This document shows, in pieces, positions 1 to 7,898 of a stretch of 13,473 nt of DNA. The notes under the pieces were generated by a model. That model ran no database searches. It had not been told where the DNA came from and saw only the letters and a program-made list of their open reading frames with translations. How positions within the stretch are numbered: position 1 is the stretch's first letter; each line of letters begins with the position of its first letter. The position numbers were made by a program, and so were the translations under genes. The stretch spans positions 1 to 13,473 of the forward strand of contig JBBSBK010000100.1 in the NCBI GenBank assembly GCA_038251315.1. Direction: 5' to 3'. The stretch comes from JBBKXP01 sp038251315. GTDB taxonomy: Bacteria > Pseudomonadota > Alphaproteobacteria > Rhodobacterales > Rhodobacteraceae.

Positions 1-521
1 TACTGGCCGATCTGCAGGTTGAGGCGACGGCTTTCGTGCGCACCTGCAACGCCGATGCCGAAATTCTGTCCGAGTTCAAAGTCTATATGCGTTACACTGG
101 CCAAGGCTGGGAAATCCCCATCGTACTGACCGCCGATCAGGCGATGAACCCGGAAGCGGACACCTTCGAGGCGCTGTTCGCGGCTGAGTATATCAAGCTG
201 TTCGGGCGCACCGTCGCGGGAATGGATGTCGAAATCACCGTCTGGTCGGTCAACGCGACGACGCGGCCCGAACCCGTGGCCCGGATCACCGAGGCCCTGC
301 CGGGCAAGGCGGCCCCGACGACTGGCTCGCGGCAGATTTTCGATCCGGCCAAGGCCGCGTTCACGGATGCCGCCGTGGTTTTGCGCGACGCCATGACGCC
401 CGGCAGTACCGTCGTTGGCCCTGCCGCCATCACCGAGGACGAGACGACGATCATCGTCCCCACCAGCCGCACTGCGCTGTGCCAGCCAGACGGCTGCATC
501 GACATCACCGTGAAAGGGTAA
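1..521 (+). CDS. hyuA: Hydantoinase/5-oxoprolinase subunit A, C-terminal part (partial at window edge)
   Basis: The reading frame is open from base 3 at the left edge to TAA at 519-521, giving 172 residues with no true start inside the window. The GTG at position 36 is an internal valine, because the frame continues upstream of it. The segment resembles the C-terminal domain of N-methylhydantoinase A/oxoprolinase subunits: a region around ILSEFKVYMRYTGQGWEIPI, an FxxEYxxLFG segment, and the late 'VVGPAAITEDETTIIVP' stretch typical of the end of these proteins. The family couples ATP hydrolysis to opening of hydantoin or oxoproline rings, working with a B subunit. The B subunit starts 5 bp after this stop, which supports the assignment. 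Substrate cannot be told from this part; the catalytic ATPase core lies outside the window. HyuA versus a fused or acetone-carboxylase-like relative is not fully resolved. Confidence 0.85.
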   Translation, partial: LADLQVEATAFVRTCNADAEILSEFKVYMRYTGQGWEIPIVLTADQAMNPEADTFEALFAAEYIKLFGRTVAGMDVEITVWSVNATTRPEPVARITEALPGKAAPTTGSRQIFDPAKAAFTDAAVVLRDAMTPGSTVVGPAAITEDETTIIVPTSRTALCQPDGCIDITVKG

Positions 522-526
522 CGCCC

Positions 527-2233
527 ATGACCACCCCGTCGACCGTCGCCTATCAGGTCATGTGGAACCGTCTGATTTCTATCGTCGAGGAACAGGCGCA
601 GGCGCTGATTCGCACTGCCTTTTCGACGTCGGTGCGCGAAGCGGGCGATCTGTCCGCTGGGGTTTACAACGCCCAAGGGCTGATGCTGGCCCAAGCTGTC
701 ACCGGCACCCCCGGCCACGTCAACGCAATGGCCGATGCGGTGGCGCATTTTATCCGCCGGATCGGGCGGCAAAGCATCTACGAAGGCGACGTCTATATCA
801 CCAACGACCCTTGGGAAGGCACCGGCCACCTGCACGACATCACGATGGTCACGCCGTCTTTTTTCAACGGCCATCTGGTCGGGTTCTTTGCTTGCACCGC
901 GCATGTCGTCGACATCGGCGGGCGTGGGTTCGGGGCGGATGCGGCGAGCGTCTATGAAGAAGGTCTGTACATCCCGATCATGAAATTTGCCGAACGCGGC
1001 ACGGTCGATGAAACCCTTGTGAGGATCGTGCGCGGCAATGTGCGTGAACCCGATCAGTTGATCGGAGATATCTACGCGCTGGCAACGTCCAACGAGATCG
1101 GCCATCGCCGTCTGGTCGAGATGATGACCGAGTTCGGGCTCGACGATCTGGATGGGATCGGCGGGTTCATTTTGGATAACTCGCGCCGGGCGACCATCGA
1201 ACGGATTGCCGAATTGCCCCGTGAAACCGCGACCGGCGAAATGACGATCGACGGGTTTGCGACCCCGATCAAACTGCGGGTCAAATTGACCATTCACGCC
1301 GACCGGATCGTGTCGGATTTCACCGGCACCTCGGGGTTGGACAAAAAGGGCATCAACGTCCCGCTGGTCTATACCAAGGCCTATGCCTGCTATGCCTTGA
1401 AATGCGCCATCGCGCCCGAAATCCCCAACAATGCGGCGTCCTTGGCGCCCTTCGAGATTACAGCACCCGTCAATTCCATCGTCAACGCGGTGCATCCGGC
1501 ACCCGTTGCGCTGCGACATATCATCGGGCATTTCGTCCCCGATACGGTCTATGCTGCACTTGACCAGATCCTGCCGGGGGTGGTTCCGGCGGAGGGTGCA
1601 GGGTGCCTGTGCAACTTTCAGGTCAGTCTGCGCCCGCGCACCGACGCGCCCGCGCCCGCCGATGCGGTGCGGTCGGAGGTGTTGACGTTCAATTCCGGCG
1701 GCGCAGGCGCGCGCCCCGGTCTGGACGGGCTGAACGCCACGGCGTTCCCGTCCGGCGTGATGACCATGCCGGTCGAGGCGACGGAACACGCCGGGCCGGT
1801 CATCATCTGGCGCAAGGAATTGCGCCCCGATAGTGGCGGTGCCGGCCAGCAGCGCGGTGGTTTGGGGCAATTCATGGAGGTCGGGGCGTGTGAAGGCCAC
1901 GAGTTCGATATACAGGCAATGTTCGACAGGGTGAACCACCCCGCACGCGGGCGGCGCGGCGGCGGGCCGGGAGCCTGCACGACCATCGGGCAGGATGACG
2001 GCACCGCGATGCAGGGCAAGGGCAAGCAGTTCGTGCCGCATGGGCGGCGGGTGATGCTGGCGTTTCCGGGGGGCGCGGGCTACGGCGCGGCGGCAGATCG
2101 CGATCCGGCACTTGTGCGGCGCGATTTGGCACGCGGGTATATATCCGGCGAAACGGCGATGGCGGATTACGGACTGACGCCCGCCGATGTCGCCGCCGTG
2201 CAGGCCGCTGTGGCCAAAGGTGAAATCACCTGA
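527..2233 (+). CDS. hyuB: Hydantoinase/5-oxoprolinase subunit B
   Basis: This complete 568-residue protein belongs to the HyuB/oxoprolinase B family (hydantoin utilisation; cytoplasmic partner of HyuA). The opening MTTPSTVAYQVMWNRLISIVEEQ is the usual HyuB beginning. Family motifs seen are NDPWEGTGHLHD at about residues 93-104, AHVVDIGG at about 125-132, SDFTGTS in the middle, and a late AFPGGAGYG. The ATG at 527 is preferred over an in-frame ATG at 479, because the latter lies inside hyuA and because GAAAGGG (512-518) sits 8 bases before 527, overlapping the hyuA stop. The 5 bp gap to hyuA implies one operon and translational coupling. The gene converges on the sugar-importer ATPase gene with only 3 bp between the stop codons. 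Likely substrates are hydantoins, 5-oxoproline or similar cyclic amides; the exact one is not visible. Confidence 0.92.
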   Translation: MTTPSTVAYQVMWNRLISIVEEQAQALIRTAFSTSVREAGDLSAGVYNAQGLMLAQAVTGTPGHVNAMADAVAHFIRRIGRQSIYEGDVYITNDPWEGTGHLHDITMVTPSFFNGHLVGFFACTAHVVDIGGRGFGADAASVYEEGLYIPIMKFAERGTVDETLVRIVRGNVREPDQLIGDIYALATSNEIGHRRLVEMMTEFGLDDLDGIGGFILDNSRRATIERIAELPRETATGEMTIDGFATPIKLRVKLTIHADRIVSDFTGTSGLDKKGINVPLVYTKAYACYALKCAIAPEIPNNAASLAPFEITAPVNSIVNAVHPAPVALRHIIGHFVPDTVYAALDQILPGVVPAEGAGCLCNFQVSLRPRTDAPAPADAVRSEVLTFNSGGAGARPGLDGLNATAFPSGVMTMPVEATEHAGPVIIWRKELRPDSGGAGQQRGGLGQFMEVGACEGHEFDIQAMFDRVNHPARGRRGGGPGACTTIGQDDGTAMQGKGKQFVPHGRRVMLAFPGGAGYGAAADRDPALVRRDLARGYISGETAMADYGLTPADVAAVQAAVAKGEIT

Positions 2234-2236
2234 AGC

Positions 2237-3022
2237 TCAGGCCACTTCCATGTCGTGATCGGGCACCTTGGCCCCGGTCATGTAAGCCACCGCGTCGGAC
2301 ATCGAATGCGCCTTGGGGTCGATCACACACAGGCGGCGGCCCAGCCGATGCACGTGAATCCGGTCGGCCACCTCGAACACATGCGGCATGTTGTGGCTGA
2401 TGAGGATGATCGGGATACCGCGTGACCGCACGTCCTGGATCAGTTCCAGCACCTTGCGGCTTTCCTTGACCCCTAGTGCGGCGGTCGGTTCGTCCAGAAT
2501 GATGACCTTTGACCCGAAAGCAGCGGCGCGGGCCACCGCAACGCCCTGACGCTGACCGCCCGACAGGCTTTCCACCGGCACGTTGATGTTCTGGATCGTC
2601 ATCAGCCCCAGCTCCGACAGCTTGTCGCGGGCGAAATCCTGCATCCGCTTCTGGTCCATCATCCGGAATAGCGACCCCATGATCCCCGGTTTGCGCAACT
2701 CGCGCCCCAGAAACATGTTGTTGGCAATGGTAAGGGCTGGGGACAGGGCGAGGTTCTGATAGACGGTTTCAATGCCTGCCTTTTGCGCGTCCTGCGGCCC
2801 CTTGAAGTTCAGCAGTTTGCCGTCAAGCCGGATTTCGCCGTGATCGGGCGTGACCGCCCCGGCGATTGCCTTGACCAGCGTCGATTTGCCTGCCCCGTTA
2901 TCGCCAATGACGGCGGTGATTTCGCCCGGATACAAGTCGAAATCCGCGCCGTTCATGGCGACCACGGTGCCATAACGTTTCATCAGGCCGCGACAGGACA
3001 GGATCGGCTGGATATCGGTCAT
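2237..3022 (-). CDS. frcA: Sugar ABC importer ATP-binding protein, FrcA type
   Basis: This 261-residue single-domain ABC ATPase powers uptake by the permease encoded just upstream. Motifs in order: Walker A GDNGAGKST (about 40-48), Q-loop around VYQN (about 88-90), signature LSGGQ (153-157), Walker B VIILDE (173-178) and the H-loop histidine (210). Ribose/xylose-type importers usually have a duplicated ATPase of about 500 residues, whereas FrcA-type proteins have one domain of about 260 that must dimerise; this one matches FrcA. The start is placed at 3022 rather than the in-frame ATG at 3043 because GAAGGG (3030-3035) stands 7 bases before it, and because its ATG overlaps the permease TGA in an ATGA arrangement (3019-3022), a sign of translational coupling. 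Fructose as substrate is inferred from overall similarity; mannose, ribose or another monosaccharide remains possible. Confidence 0.93.
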   Translation of the reverse strand: MTDIQPILSCRGLMKRYGTVVAMNGADFDLYPGEITAVIGDNGAGKSTLVKAIAGAVTPDHGEIRLDGKLLNFKGPQDAQKAGIETVYQNLALSPALTIANNMFLGRELRKPGIMGSLFRMMDQKRMQDFARDKLSELGLMTIQNINVPVESLSGGQRQGVAVARAAAFGSKVIILDEPTAALGVKESRKVLELIQDVRSRGIPIILISHNMPHVFEVADRIHVHRLGRRLCVIDPKAHSMSDAVAYMTGAKVPDHDMEVA

Positions 3023-4119
3023 TGCGTCGCCCTTCGCAGCCATTGATCAAGGGCGACGGCGATCAGTACCAGACAGCCCGCCGCAAATGTTTGCCAATAA
3101 TCGTCAACCCCGGCGGCGACGGCCAGCCCCGTGCTGAACACGCCGACGATCATCGCGCCAATCACCGATCCGGGTATCGACCCGCGCCCGCCAAACAGCG
3201 ATGTGCCGCCGATCACAACGGCTGTAATCGAATCAAGGTTGGCAGTATCGAACCCGATAGGCGAAATCGACCCGACCCGCCCAACTGCGACCCAGCCACC
3301 AAAGGCGCAGATGACGCCGGCGAATGTGTAGACACTGACCAGCACGCGGTTGGTCTGGATGCCCGCCAACATCGCCGCTTCGGGGTCGTCGCCGATGGCG
3401 TGAACGTGGCGGCCCCATGCGGTCTTGGTCAGGATGTACCAGACGATAAAGGCCAGCACGATCAGGGCGATGCCGCCATAAGTGATCTTGGCGCCGCCAT
3501 AGTTCAGCGCCTCGCCGAACCACAGCAGCGAGGGGGCCTGTTCCTTGATGTCGGCACCACGGATGGATTGCGACCCGGAATACCAGAGTTTCAGCGCGGT
3601 AAAGATGCTGACCGTGCCCAGCGTCACGATGAACGGAGGCAGTTTGACCCGGGTGACCAGCATCCCGTTGACCCAGCCCATCAGCCCGCCAAAGAACAGG
3701 CCGATCAGGATCGCCAGCCCCGGCGGCAACCCGTTATCGACCGACAGCTTGCCCATGATGACCGACGACAGCACAAGGATCGCGGCAACCGACAGGTCGA
3801 TGCCTGCGGTCAGGATGATGATCGTCTGGGCGATGGCGACAATGCCAACGACCGTCACCTGTTGCAGGACGGTCGACAGGGTGCGCGGGGTCAGGAACCG
3901 GATCGGGTCGTGCAGATAGGCGTCGATGGCGCCAAAGGCCAGCACGCTGACAATCAGCACAAGGGCGGGAATGGCGGTGGGATAGTCGCGCAGAAAGGCG
4001 CGCACCTTGTGGGTGAATGTCTTGTCATCGCGGGCGAAACTGGCGATGGCAGCGTCGGCCTTGTTCAGTGAGGACTCGTAATCGGAAACGGTCTTGGTCG
4101 GTTTGTCCGTGTCGGTCAT
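3019..4119 (-). CDS. frcC: Sugar ABC importer permease, FrcC/RbsC type
   Basis: This 366-residue inner-membrane permease belongs to the branched-chain/ribose-type permease family (BPD_transp_2). About the first 45 residues are polar and cytoplasmic, followed by many hydrophobic segments beginning near residue 48 (AIPALVLIVSVLAFGAI). The family-typical ILTAGIDLSVAA lies at about 102-113 and PPFIVTLGTVSIFTAL at about 161-176. A conserved late SLFGGRGS loop precedes the last membrane segments. The start MTDTDKPTK at 4119 is preferred to an upstream in-frame ATG at 4176 because a G-rich ribosome site (4125-4131) precedes it and because 4176 falls inside the intercistronic hairpin. The gene lies between the binding-protein gene (107 bp upstream) and the ATPase gene (4 bp overlap), so it is the middle cistron of the importer operon. 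Confidence 0.94.
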   Translation of the reverse strand: MTDTDKPTKTVSDYESSLNKADAAIASFARDDKTFTHKVRAFLRDYPTAIPALVLIVSVLAFGAIDAYLHDPIRFLTPRTLSTVLQQVTVVGIVAIAQTIIILTAGIDLSVAAILVLSSVIMGKLSVDNGLPPGLAILIGLFFGGLMGWVNGMLVTRVKLPPFIVTLGTVSIFTALKLWYSGSQSIRGADIKEQAPSLLWFGEALNYGGAKITYGGIALIVLAFIVWYILTKTAWGRHVHAIGDDPEAAMLAGIQTNRVLVSVYTFAGVICAFGGWVAVGRVGSISPIGFDTANLDSITAVVIGGTSLFGGRGSIPGSVIGAMIVGVFSTGLAVAAGVDDYWQTFAAGCLVLIAVALDQWLRRATQ

Positions 4120-4173
4120 CGGTGTCCCCCCGGAAGTCGACCTTTCTTGCTGCCCTTGCGTGACGCGGTCGTA

Positions 4174-4201
4174 CAAGGGGCGACAGTAATGCCGCCCCTT
4201 G
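4174..4201 (-). promoter_or_regulatory. Intercistronic stem-loop between frcB and frcC
   Basis: Perfect 9-bp inverted repeat: CAAGGGGCG at 4174-4182 and CGCCCCTTG at 4193-4201 with a 10-base loop. It begins about 25 bases after the frcB stop and ends 54 bases before the frcC start. No U-run follows on the minus strand, so it does not look like a full Rho-independent terminator. Hairpins in this position in solute-binding-protein operons often protect the upstream mRNA from 3' exonucleases and raise binding-protein levels over permease levels. That role is inferred here. Confidence 0.65.
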
Positions 4202-4226
4202 GTCTGTCAATCATGTGGTCAGGCAA

Positions 4227-5231
4227 TCAGCCCCAGCAAAGGTCCGTGCCTTCGGCGCTGGTGATCGACGGCACCCCGTCGACAGGCGCATCGGTCACAA
4301 GGTTCACGCCGGTATTAAAGAACGTCAGATCATCAGACGCGGCGGGTTTGGTGCCATCGGCGGCAAAGGCGACGATCGCCTCGATTCCCTTGGATGCCAT
4401 CAGCAGCGGATATTGCTGCGATGTTGCCCCCAGATCGCCAGAGGCGACTGCGGCAACACCGGGGCAACCGCCATCGACCGACACAATCAGAACGTCCGTC
4501 TTGCCGGCGTTCTGAAGCGCCTGAAAGGCACCCTCGGCAGCGGGTTCGTTGATCGTGTAGACGACGTTGATGTCGGGATCGATTGCCAGCAGATTTTCCA
4601 TCGCCGTCACCCCACCCTCGACCGAGGCTTGGCTGGACTGGTGGCCAATCACGCGGGGGTCGGTTTCGGACCCCATGACCGACAGATCGGGCACTTCGAT
4701 GCCGAACCCGACAAGGAACCCGGTGTCACGCTGCACATCGACCGAGATGTTGTCGGTGTTGATGTCCAGCATCGCGATCTTGGCGTTGGCCGCTTCGTCA
4801 CCCAGCGTCGCAGCGGCCCAGCGGCCGATCAGCAGTCCGGCCTCATAGTTGTCGGTGGCGAATGTCATGTCCTGCGCTTCGGAATCGGCCAGTGGCGTAT
4901 CCAAAGCGATGACAAGGATCCCCGCAGCGCGTGCATCGATCAGGGCTGGCCCGACAGAATCGTTGGACGGGGTGATCAGGATCCCTTTGGCACCGGCAGC
5001 GACGCAGTTTTCGATCGCGGTGATCTGCGGTGCGGCGTCGCCATCGGTGACACCGGCATAGGCCTGAAAATCAAGCCCGGCAGCGGTCGCGGCGGCCTCG
5101 GCGCCTTCTTTCATCTTTACGAAGAACGGGTTGGTGTTGTTTTTGGTGATAAGACACGCCAGATCGGCGGCCGATGCGGATGCGGTCATGGCAACAAGAG
5201 CCAATGCTGACCCGGCAAGCAGTTTCTTCAT
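4227..5231 (-). CDS. frcB: Periplasmic sugar-binding protein, FrcB type
   Basis: This 334-residue secreted binding protein delivers sugar to the FrcC permease. A Sec signal peptide is clear: MKKLLAG, hydrophobic core ALALVAMTA, and an A-S-A cleavage site near residue 21 before ADLACLITK. The mature part is a periplasmic-binding-protein type 1 (Peripla_BP_4) fold: KNNTNPFFVKMKEGAE at about 30-45, ITPSNDSVGPA, the LDTPL strand, and a typical NVVYTINEPAAEGA hinge region. It ends in LCWG. A strong GGGAGGA ribosome site (5236-5242) precedes the ATG. It is the first gene of the importer operon and is divergent from the ROK regulator. The resemblance is to fructose/mannose/ribose-binding FrcB; the ligand itself is inferred. 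Confidence 0.93.
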   Translation of the reverse strand: MKKLLAGSALALVAMTASASAADLACLITKNNTNPFFVKMKEGAEAAATAAGLDFQAYAGVTDGDAAPQITAIENCVAAGAKGILITPSNDSVGPALIDARAAGILVIALDTPLADSEAQDMTFATDNYEAGLLIGRWAAATLGDEAANAKIAMLDINTDNISVDVQRDTGFLVGFGIEVPDLSVMGSETDPRVIGHQSSQASVEGGVTAMENLLAIDPDINVVYTINEPAAEGAFQALQNAGKTDVLIVSVDGGCPGVAAVASGDLGATSQQYPLLMASKGIEAIVAFAADGTKPAASDDLTFFNTGVNLVTDAPVDGVPSITSAEGTDLCWG

Positions 5232-5409
5232 GGTATCCTCCCAAAAGTATGATCAGCCGACCCTCCCGGTCGCTGCTTCTCCAGACCCCTTTCGGGGCCG
5301 TGTCGATAGGCCAACCAATCCGCGATTCGCGACGCCGCGTCAATCAATAAATAAACTTGATTTATTATTCGAACCGTCGTTCAGTCCGCCGACAAAGGGG
5401 GGCGCGTCG
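5232..5409. promoter_or_regulatory. Divergent frcB / ROK regulator promoter region
   Basis: This 178-bp gap separates two divergent genes and must hold promoters for both. It contains an unusually AT-rich core (5342-5369) in otherwise GC-rich DNA. A small CCCC-TTTC-GGGG hairpin (5286-5297) falls within the probable frcB leader. A TTGACG that could be a -35 for frcB reads on the minus strand at 5338-5343, and a TTGATT that could serve the regulator lies at 5357-5362, but no convincing -10 was found for either, so exact promoters are not called. Confidence 0.6.
5342..5369. promoter_or_regulatory. AT-rich inverted repeat, putative ROK-regulator operator
   Basis: Two nested dyads overlap here. 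AATAAAT (5346-5352) and ATTTATT (5360-5366) are perfect 7-bp arms with a 7-base spacer, and AATCAA (5342-5347) pairs with TTGATT (5357-5362). ROK repressors such as Mlc and NagC bind AT-rich dyads of the TTATTT-spacer-AAATAA kind, and this dyad has that base composition next to a ROK gene. Its role as an operator controlling frcBCA and the regulator is inferred. Confidence 0.5.
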
Positions 5410-6615
5410 ATGACCATGATCCGCGACGATCTGCCGGATCGGCGGTATCTGCCCGGCGGTGCCGCGCCCGGCGGGATGCGCAACCATAACGAACGGCTGG
5501 TCCTGTCGACAATCCAGCAGAACGGCCCGATGGCCAGCGCCGACATCGCCCGGTTCACCGGATTTTCGGCGCAGACCGCATCGGTCATCACCCGGTCGCT
5601 GGAATCCGACGGATTACTGCGCAAGGGCGATCCGCAGCGCGGCAAGGTTGGCAAACCGCTGACCCCGATGCAACTGGACGGCGACGGCGCGTTTTCGCTG
5701 GGTCTGCGGGTTGGGCGACGCAGCGCTGATCTGGTGCTGGTCGATCTGGTCGGGCAGGTGCGGGCATGGCGCAATGTGTTCTATCCCTATCCAACCCCCG
5801 ACAGCCTGACCGCCTTTGTGCGCGAGGCCACCAAGGGGCTGACCGACAGTCTGACACCGCCGCAGCGCGACCGGATCATGGGTGTCGGCATCGCTGTGCC
5901 CTACGCCATCTGGGACTGGCTGGAATGGGTCAACGCCCCCGCCGATCAGATGGAGGCGTGGAAGGCGTTCGAGATCGCTTCCGTCTTTGCCGGATTGATC
6001 GACCTGCCCGTGACCGTAGGCAACGATGCGACACTGGCCTGTTGTGGCGAACACGTGTTCGGGCTTGACCAAGCCCTGCGCGACTTCGCTTATTTCTTTA
6101 TCGGCTCTTTCATCGGTGGGGGGCTGGTACTGGGGGGCCGCGTCATTTGGGGGGCAGGCGGAAATGCCGGTGCTTTCGGGTCGATCCCGGTGCGCGACGT
6201 GCGCGAACCCGTGCATCAACTGCTGCAAACCGCATCATTGCATGTGCTGGAACGGTCATTGGAAAAGGCCGGAATCGATGCGCGCTCGATGTGGGACCGC
6301 TCGCAAGACTGGGACGCGTTCGAACCGGATCTAACCGCGTGGTTGCACACCACGGCGGACGAATTGTGTCACGCGATCATTGCGGTCGCGGCGGTTGTCG
6401 ATATTCCGGTCGTGGTAATCGACGGCAACTTTCCCAATGCCGTGCGGGCGCGCCTGACAGCCCGGATCGCGGCCCAACTGGCGTTGATCGACACCCGCGG
6501 AATCGCCAAACCGCATATTCAGGCCGGGCGGCTTGGCCCCGTTGCCGGGGCGCTGGGGGCCGCCTATCAGCCGCTTGCAGCGGCGCTGATGATTGACGGA
6601 TCGCCGCTTTATTAA
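5410..6615 (+). CDS. ROK-family transcriptional regulator, probable repressor of the frc importer
   Basis: This 401-residue protein has an N-terminal winged helix (about residues 25-85: NERLVLSTIQ, ADIARFTGFSAQTASVITRSL, then the KVGKPLTP wing) and a C-terminal ROK sugar-kinase-like domain (about 93-400) with GNDATLACCGEHVFG and GSFIGGGLVLGG. The kinase-type DxGGT phosphate motif is absent (it reads GLRVGRRSADLVLVDL) and the usual ROK zinc cluster of cysteines after the GNAG segment is missing, so it is a sensor rather than a kinase. The start at 5410 is chosen because AAAGGGGGG (5394-5402) precedes it and the frame upstream runs through the promoter region and frcB. It is divergent from frcB, the usual place for the operon's sugar-responsive repressor. 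It converges on the aminotransferase gene with a 4-bp overlap. Confidence 0.88.
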   Translation: MTMIRDDLPDRRYLPGGAAPGGMRNHNERLVLSTIQQNGPMASADIARFTGFSAQTASVITRSLESDGLLRKGDPQRGKVGKPLTPMQLDGDGAFSLGLRVGRRSADLVLVDLVGQVRAWRNVFYPYPTPDSLTAFVREATKGLTDSLTPPQRDRIMGVGIAVPYAIWDWLEWVNAPADQMEAWKAFEIASVFAGLIDLPVTVGNDATLACCGEHVFGLDQALRDFAYFFIGSFIGGGLVLGGRVIWGAGGNAGAFGSIPVRDVREPVHQLLQTASLHVLERSLEKAGIDARSMWDRSQDWDAFEPDLTAWLHTTADELCHAIIAVAAVVDIPVVVIDGNFPNAVRARLTARIAAQLALIDTRGIAKPHIQAGRLGPVAGALGAAYQPLAAALMIDGSPLY

Positions 6616-7814
6616 TGCAGGCCTGCGCAGAATCCCACGATCCGGTTGCAGGCCTCGGTCAGGGCCGCGTCTGACGTTGCATAGCTGACGCGGAAATTGG
6701 GCGACAGGCCGAAGGCCGCGCCGAATACCACCGCCACCCCGGTTTCGTCCAGCAAAGCCGTCGCGAATGCCTCGTCATCCGCGATGAGCGTTCCCCCGCC
6801 CGACGTTTTCCCGATACATCCGGCAATCGACGGATAGACATAAAATGCGCCTTCGGGGTTCGGGCAGACCACACCGGGCGCAGCGTTCAGCAGTGCGACC
6901 ACAAGATCGCGACGGCGCTGGAACAGAGCGCGATTGGGGGCCAGAAACGACTGGTCGCCGTTCAGCGCCTCGACTGCCGCCCATTGGCTGACCGAACTGG
7001 GGTTGGACGTTGATTGTGACTGCACTTTGCCCATCGCTTTGATCAACTCCACCGGCCCGGCGGCATAGCCGATCCGCCAACCGGTCATCGCATAGGCCTT
7101 GGACACGCCGTTGACCGTCAAAGTGCGGTCATAAAGGCGCGGTTCGACCTGCGCGGGTGTGCAGAATACGAAATCGTCGAACACCAGATGTTCATACATG
7201 TCGTCCGTCATCACCCAGACATGGGGATGACGCAGCAACACATCGGTCAACCCTTTCAATTCATTCCACGAATAGCCCGCCCCGGTCGGGTTGCTGGGTG
7301 AATTGAACAGGAACCACTTGGTTTTGGGGGTGATCGCCGCCTCTAGCTGGTCAGGCGTGATCTTGTACCCGGTCTGCGTCGGCCCTTCGATGAAAACGGG
7401 TGTGCCGCCGCCCAGCAAGACCATGTCGGGATAACTGACCCAATAGGGGGCGGGAATGATGACTTCGTCACCCGGATTCAGCGTCGCCATGAATGCGTTA
7501 AACAACACCTGTTTGCCGCCGGTGCCGACTGTGACTTGGGCTGGTGTATAGGTCAGACCATTATCGCGGGCGAACTTGGCGCAGATCGCCGCCTTCAATT
7601 CAGGAATACCATCGACGGCGGTATATTTCGTCTTGCCCGCATCAATCGCGGCCTTGGCGGCATCCTTGATATTCTGCGGCGTGTCGAAATCCGGCTCGCC
7701 CGCGCCAAGGCCGATGATATCACGGCCTGCGGCCTTTAGTTCGGCCGCCTTGGTGGTGACGGCGATGGTGGGGGATGGTTTGACGCGCGACAAAGTGTCG
7801 GACAAGAACGGCAT
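6612..7814 (-). CDS. aspC: Aspartate aminotransferase / prephenate aminotransferase, PLP-dependent class I
   Basis: This 400-residue cytoplasmic fold-type I aminotransferase has the family's normal length. Visible landmarks are GLGAGEPDFDTP (about 36-47), the YTAVDGIPELKAAI segment (64-77), PAPYWVSYPDM (121-131), NSPSNPTG (171-178, with the substrate-binding asparagine) and the PLP lysine K239 in VSKAYAMTGWRIGY. It swaps amino groups between aspartate and 2-oxoglutarate. Related subgroup Ib enzymes of alphaproteobacteria also aminate prephenate for phenylalanine/tyrosine synthesis, and sequence alone does not separate these. The start at 7814 (MPFLSDTLSRVKPS) is preferred to an ATG 21 bases upstream because it is the usual family N-terminus and a GGAG lies just before it. 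Its TAA and that of the ROK gene share the palindrome TTAA at 6612-6615. Confidence 0.93.
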   Translation of the reverse strand: MPFLSDTLSRVKPSPTIAVTTKAAELKAAGRDIIGLGAGEPDFDTPQNIKDAAKAAIDAGKTKYTAVDGIPELKAAICAKFARDNGLTYTPAQVTVGTGGKQVLFNAFMATLNPGDEVIIPAPYWVSYPDMVLLGGGTPVFIEGPTQTGYKITPDQLEAAITPKTKWFLFNSPSNPTGAGYSWNELKGLTDVLLRHPHVWVMTDDMYEHLVFDDFVFCTPAQVEPRLYDRTLTVNGVSKAYAMTGWRIGYAAGPVELIKAMGKVQSQSTSNPSSVSQWAAVEALNGDQSFLAPNRALFQRRRDLVVALLNAAPGVVCPNPEGAFYVYPSIAGCIGKTSGGGTLIADDEAFATALLDETGVAVVFGAAFGLSPNFRVSYATSDAALTEACNRIVGFCAGLH

Positions 7815-7898
7815 GGCAGGGCTCCGGGTGGCCAAAACGGCCCGTTCGTGTCATAGGGTTCCCCAATCGACCAATCAAGCGACAAGGATACCGCGGAC
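7815..7898. promoter_or_regulatory. Divergent aminotransferase / XRE regulator promoter region
   Basis: This 84-bp gap lies between divergent starts. It holds AAGGAT (7884-7889), the probable ribosome site for the XRE gene, a GGAG-type site for the aminotransferase, and a GGCC-AAAAC-GGCC repeat near 7830-7842. No convincing -35/-10 pair was found on either strand. Confidence 0.45.

Noticed and set aside
36..38. GTG as the start of the first gene
   Set aside because: The frame continues without a stop to the window edge and the protein is only the C-terminal part of a much larger family, so this is an internal codon.
137..2041. A 634-codon open frame on the minus strand
   Set aside because: It lies antisense to hyuA and hyuB, whose proteins are clearly recognisable. 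The translation is rich in Arg, His and Asp with no domain motifs, as expected from the complement of GC-rich coding DNA.
3022..5210. Long plus-strand frames of 349 and 331 codons across the sugar-importer genes
   Set aside because: They are antisense to frcC and frcB, which have complete family motifs, and they carry no signal, membrane or domain pattern.
5131..5409. Upstream extension of the ROK regulator into frcB
   Set aside because: It would place about 93 residues of non-family sequence across a promoter region and antisense to the frcB signal peptide; the ATG at 5410 has a strong ribosome site.
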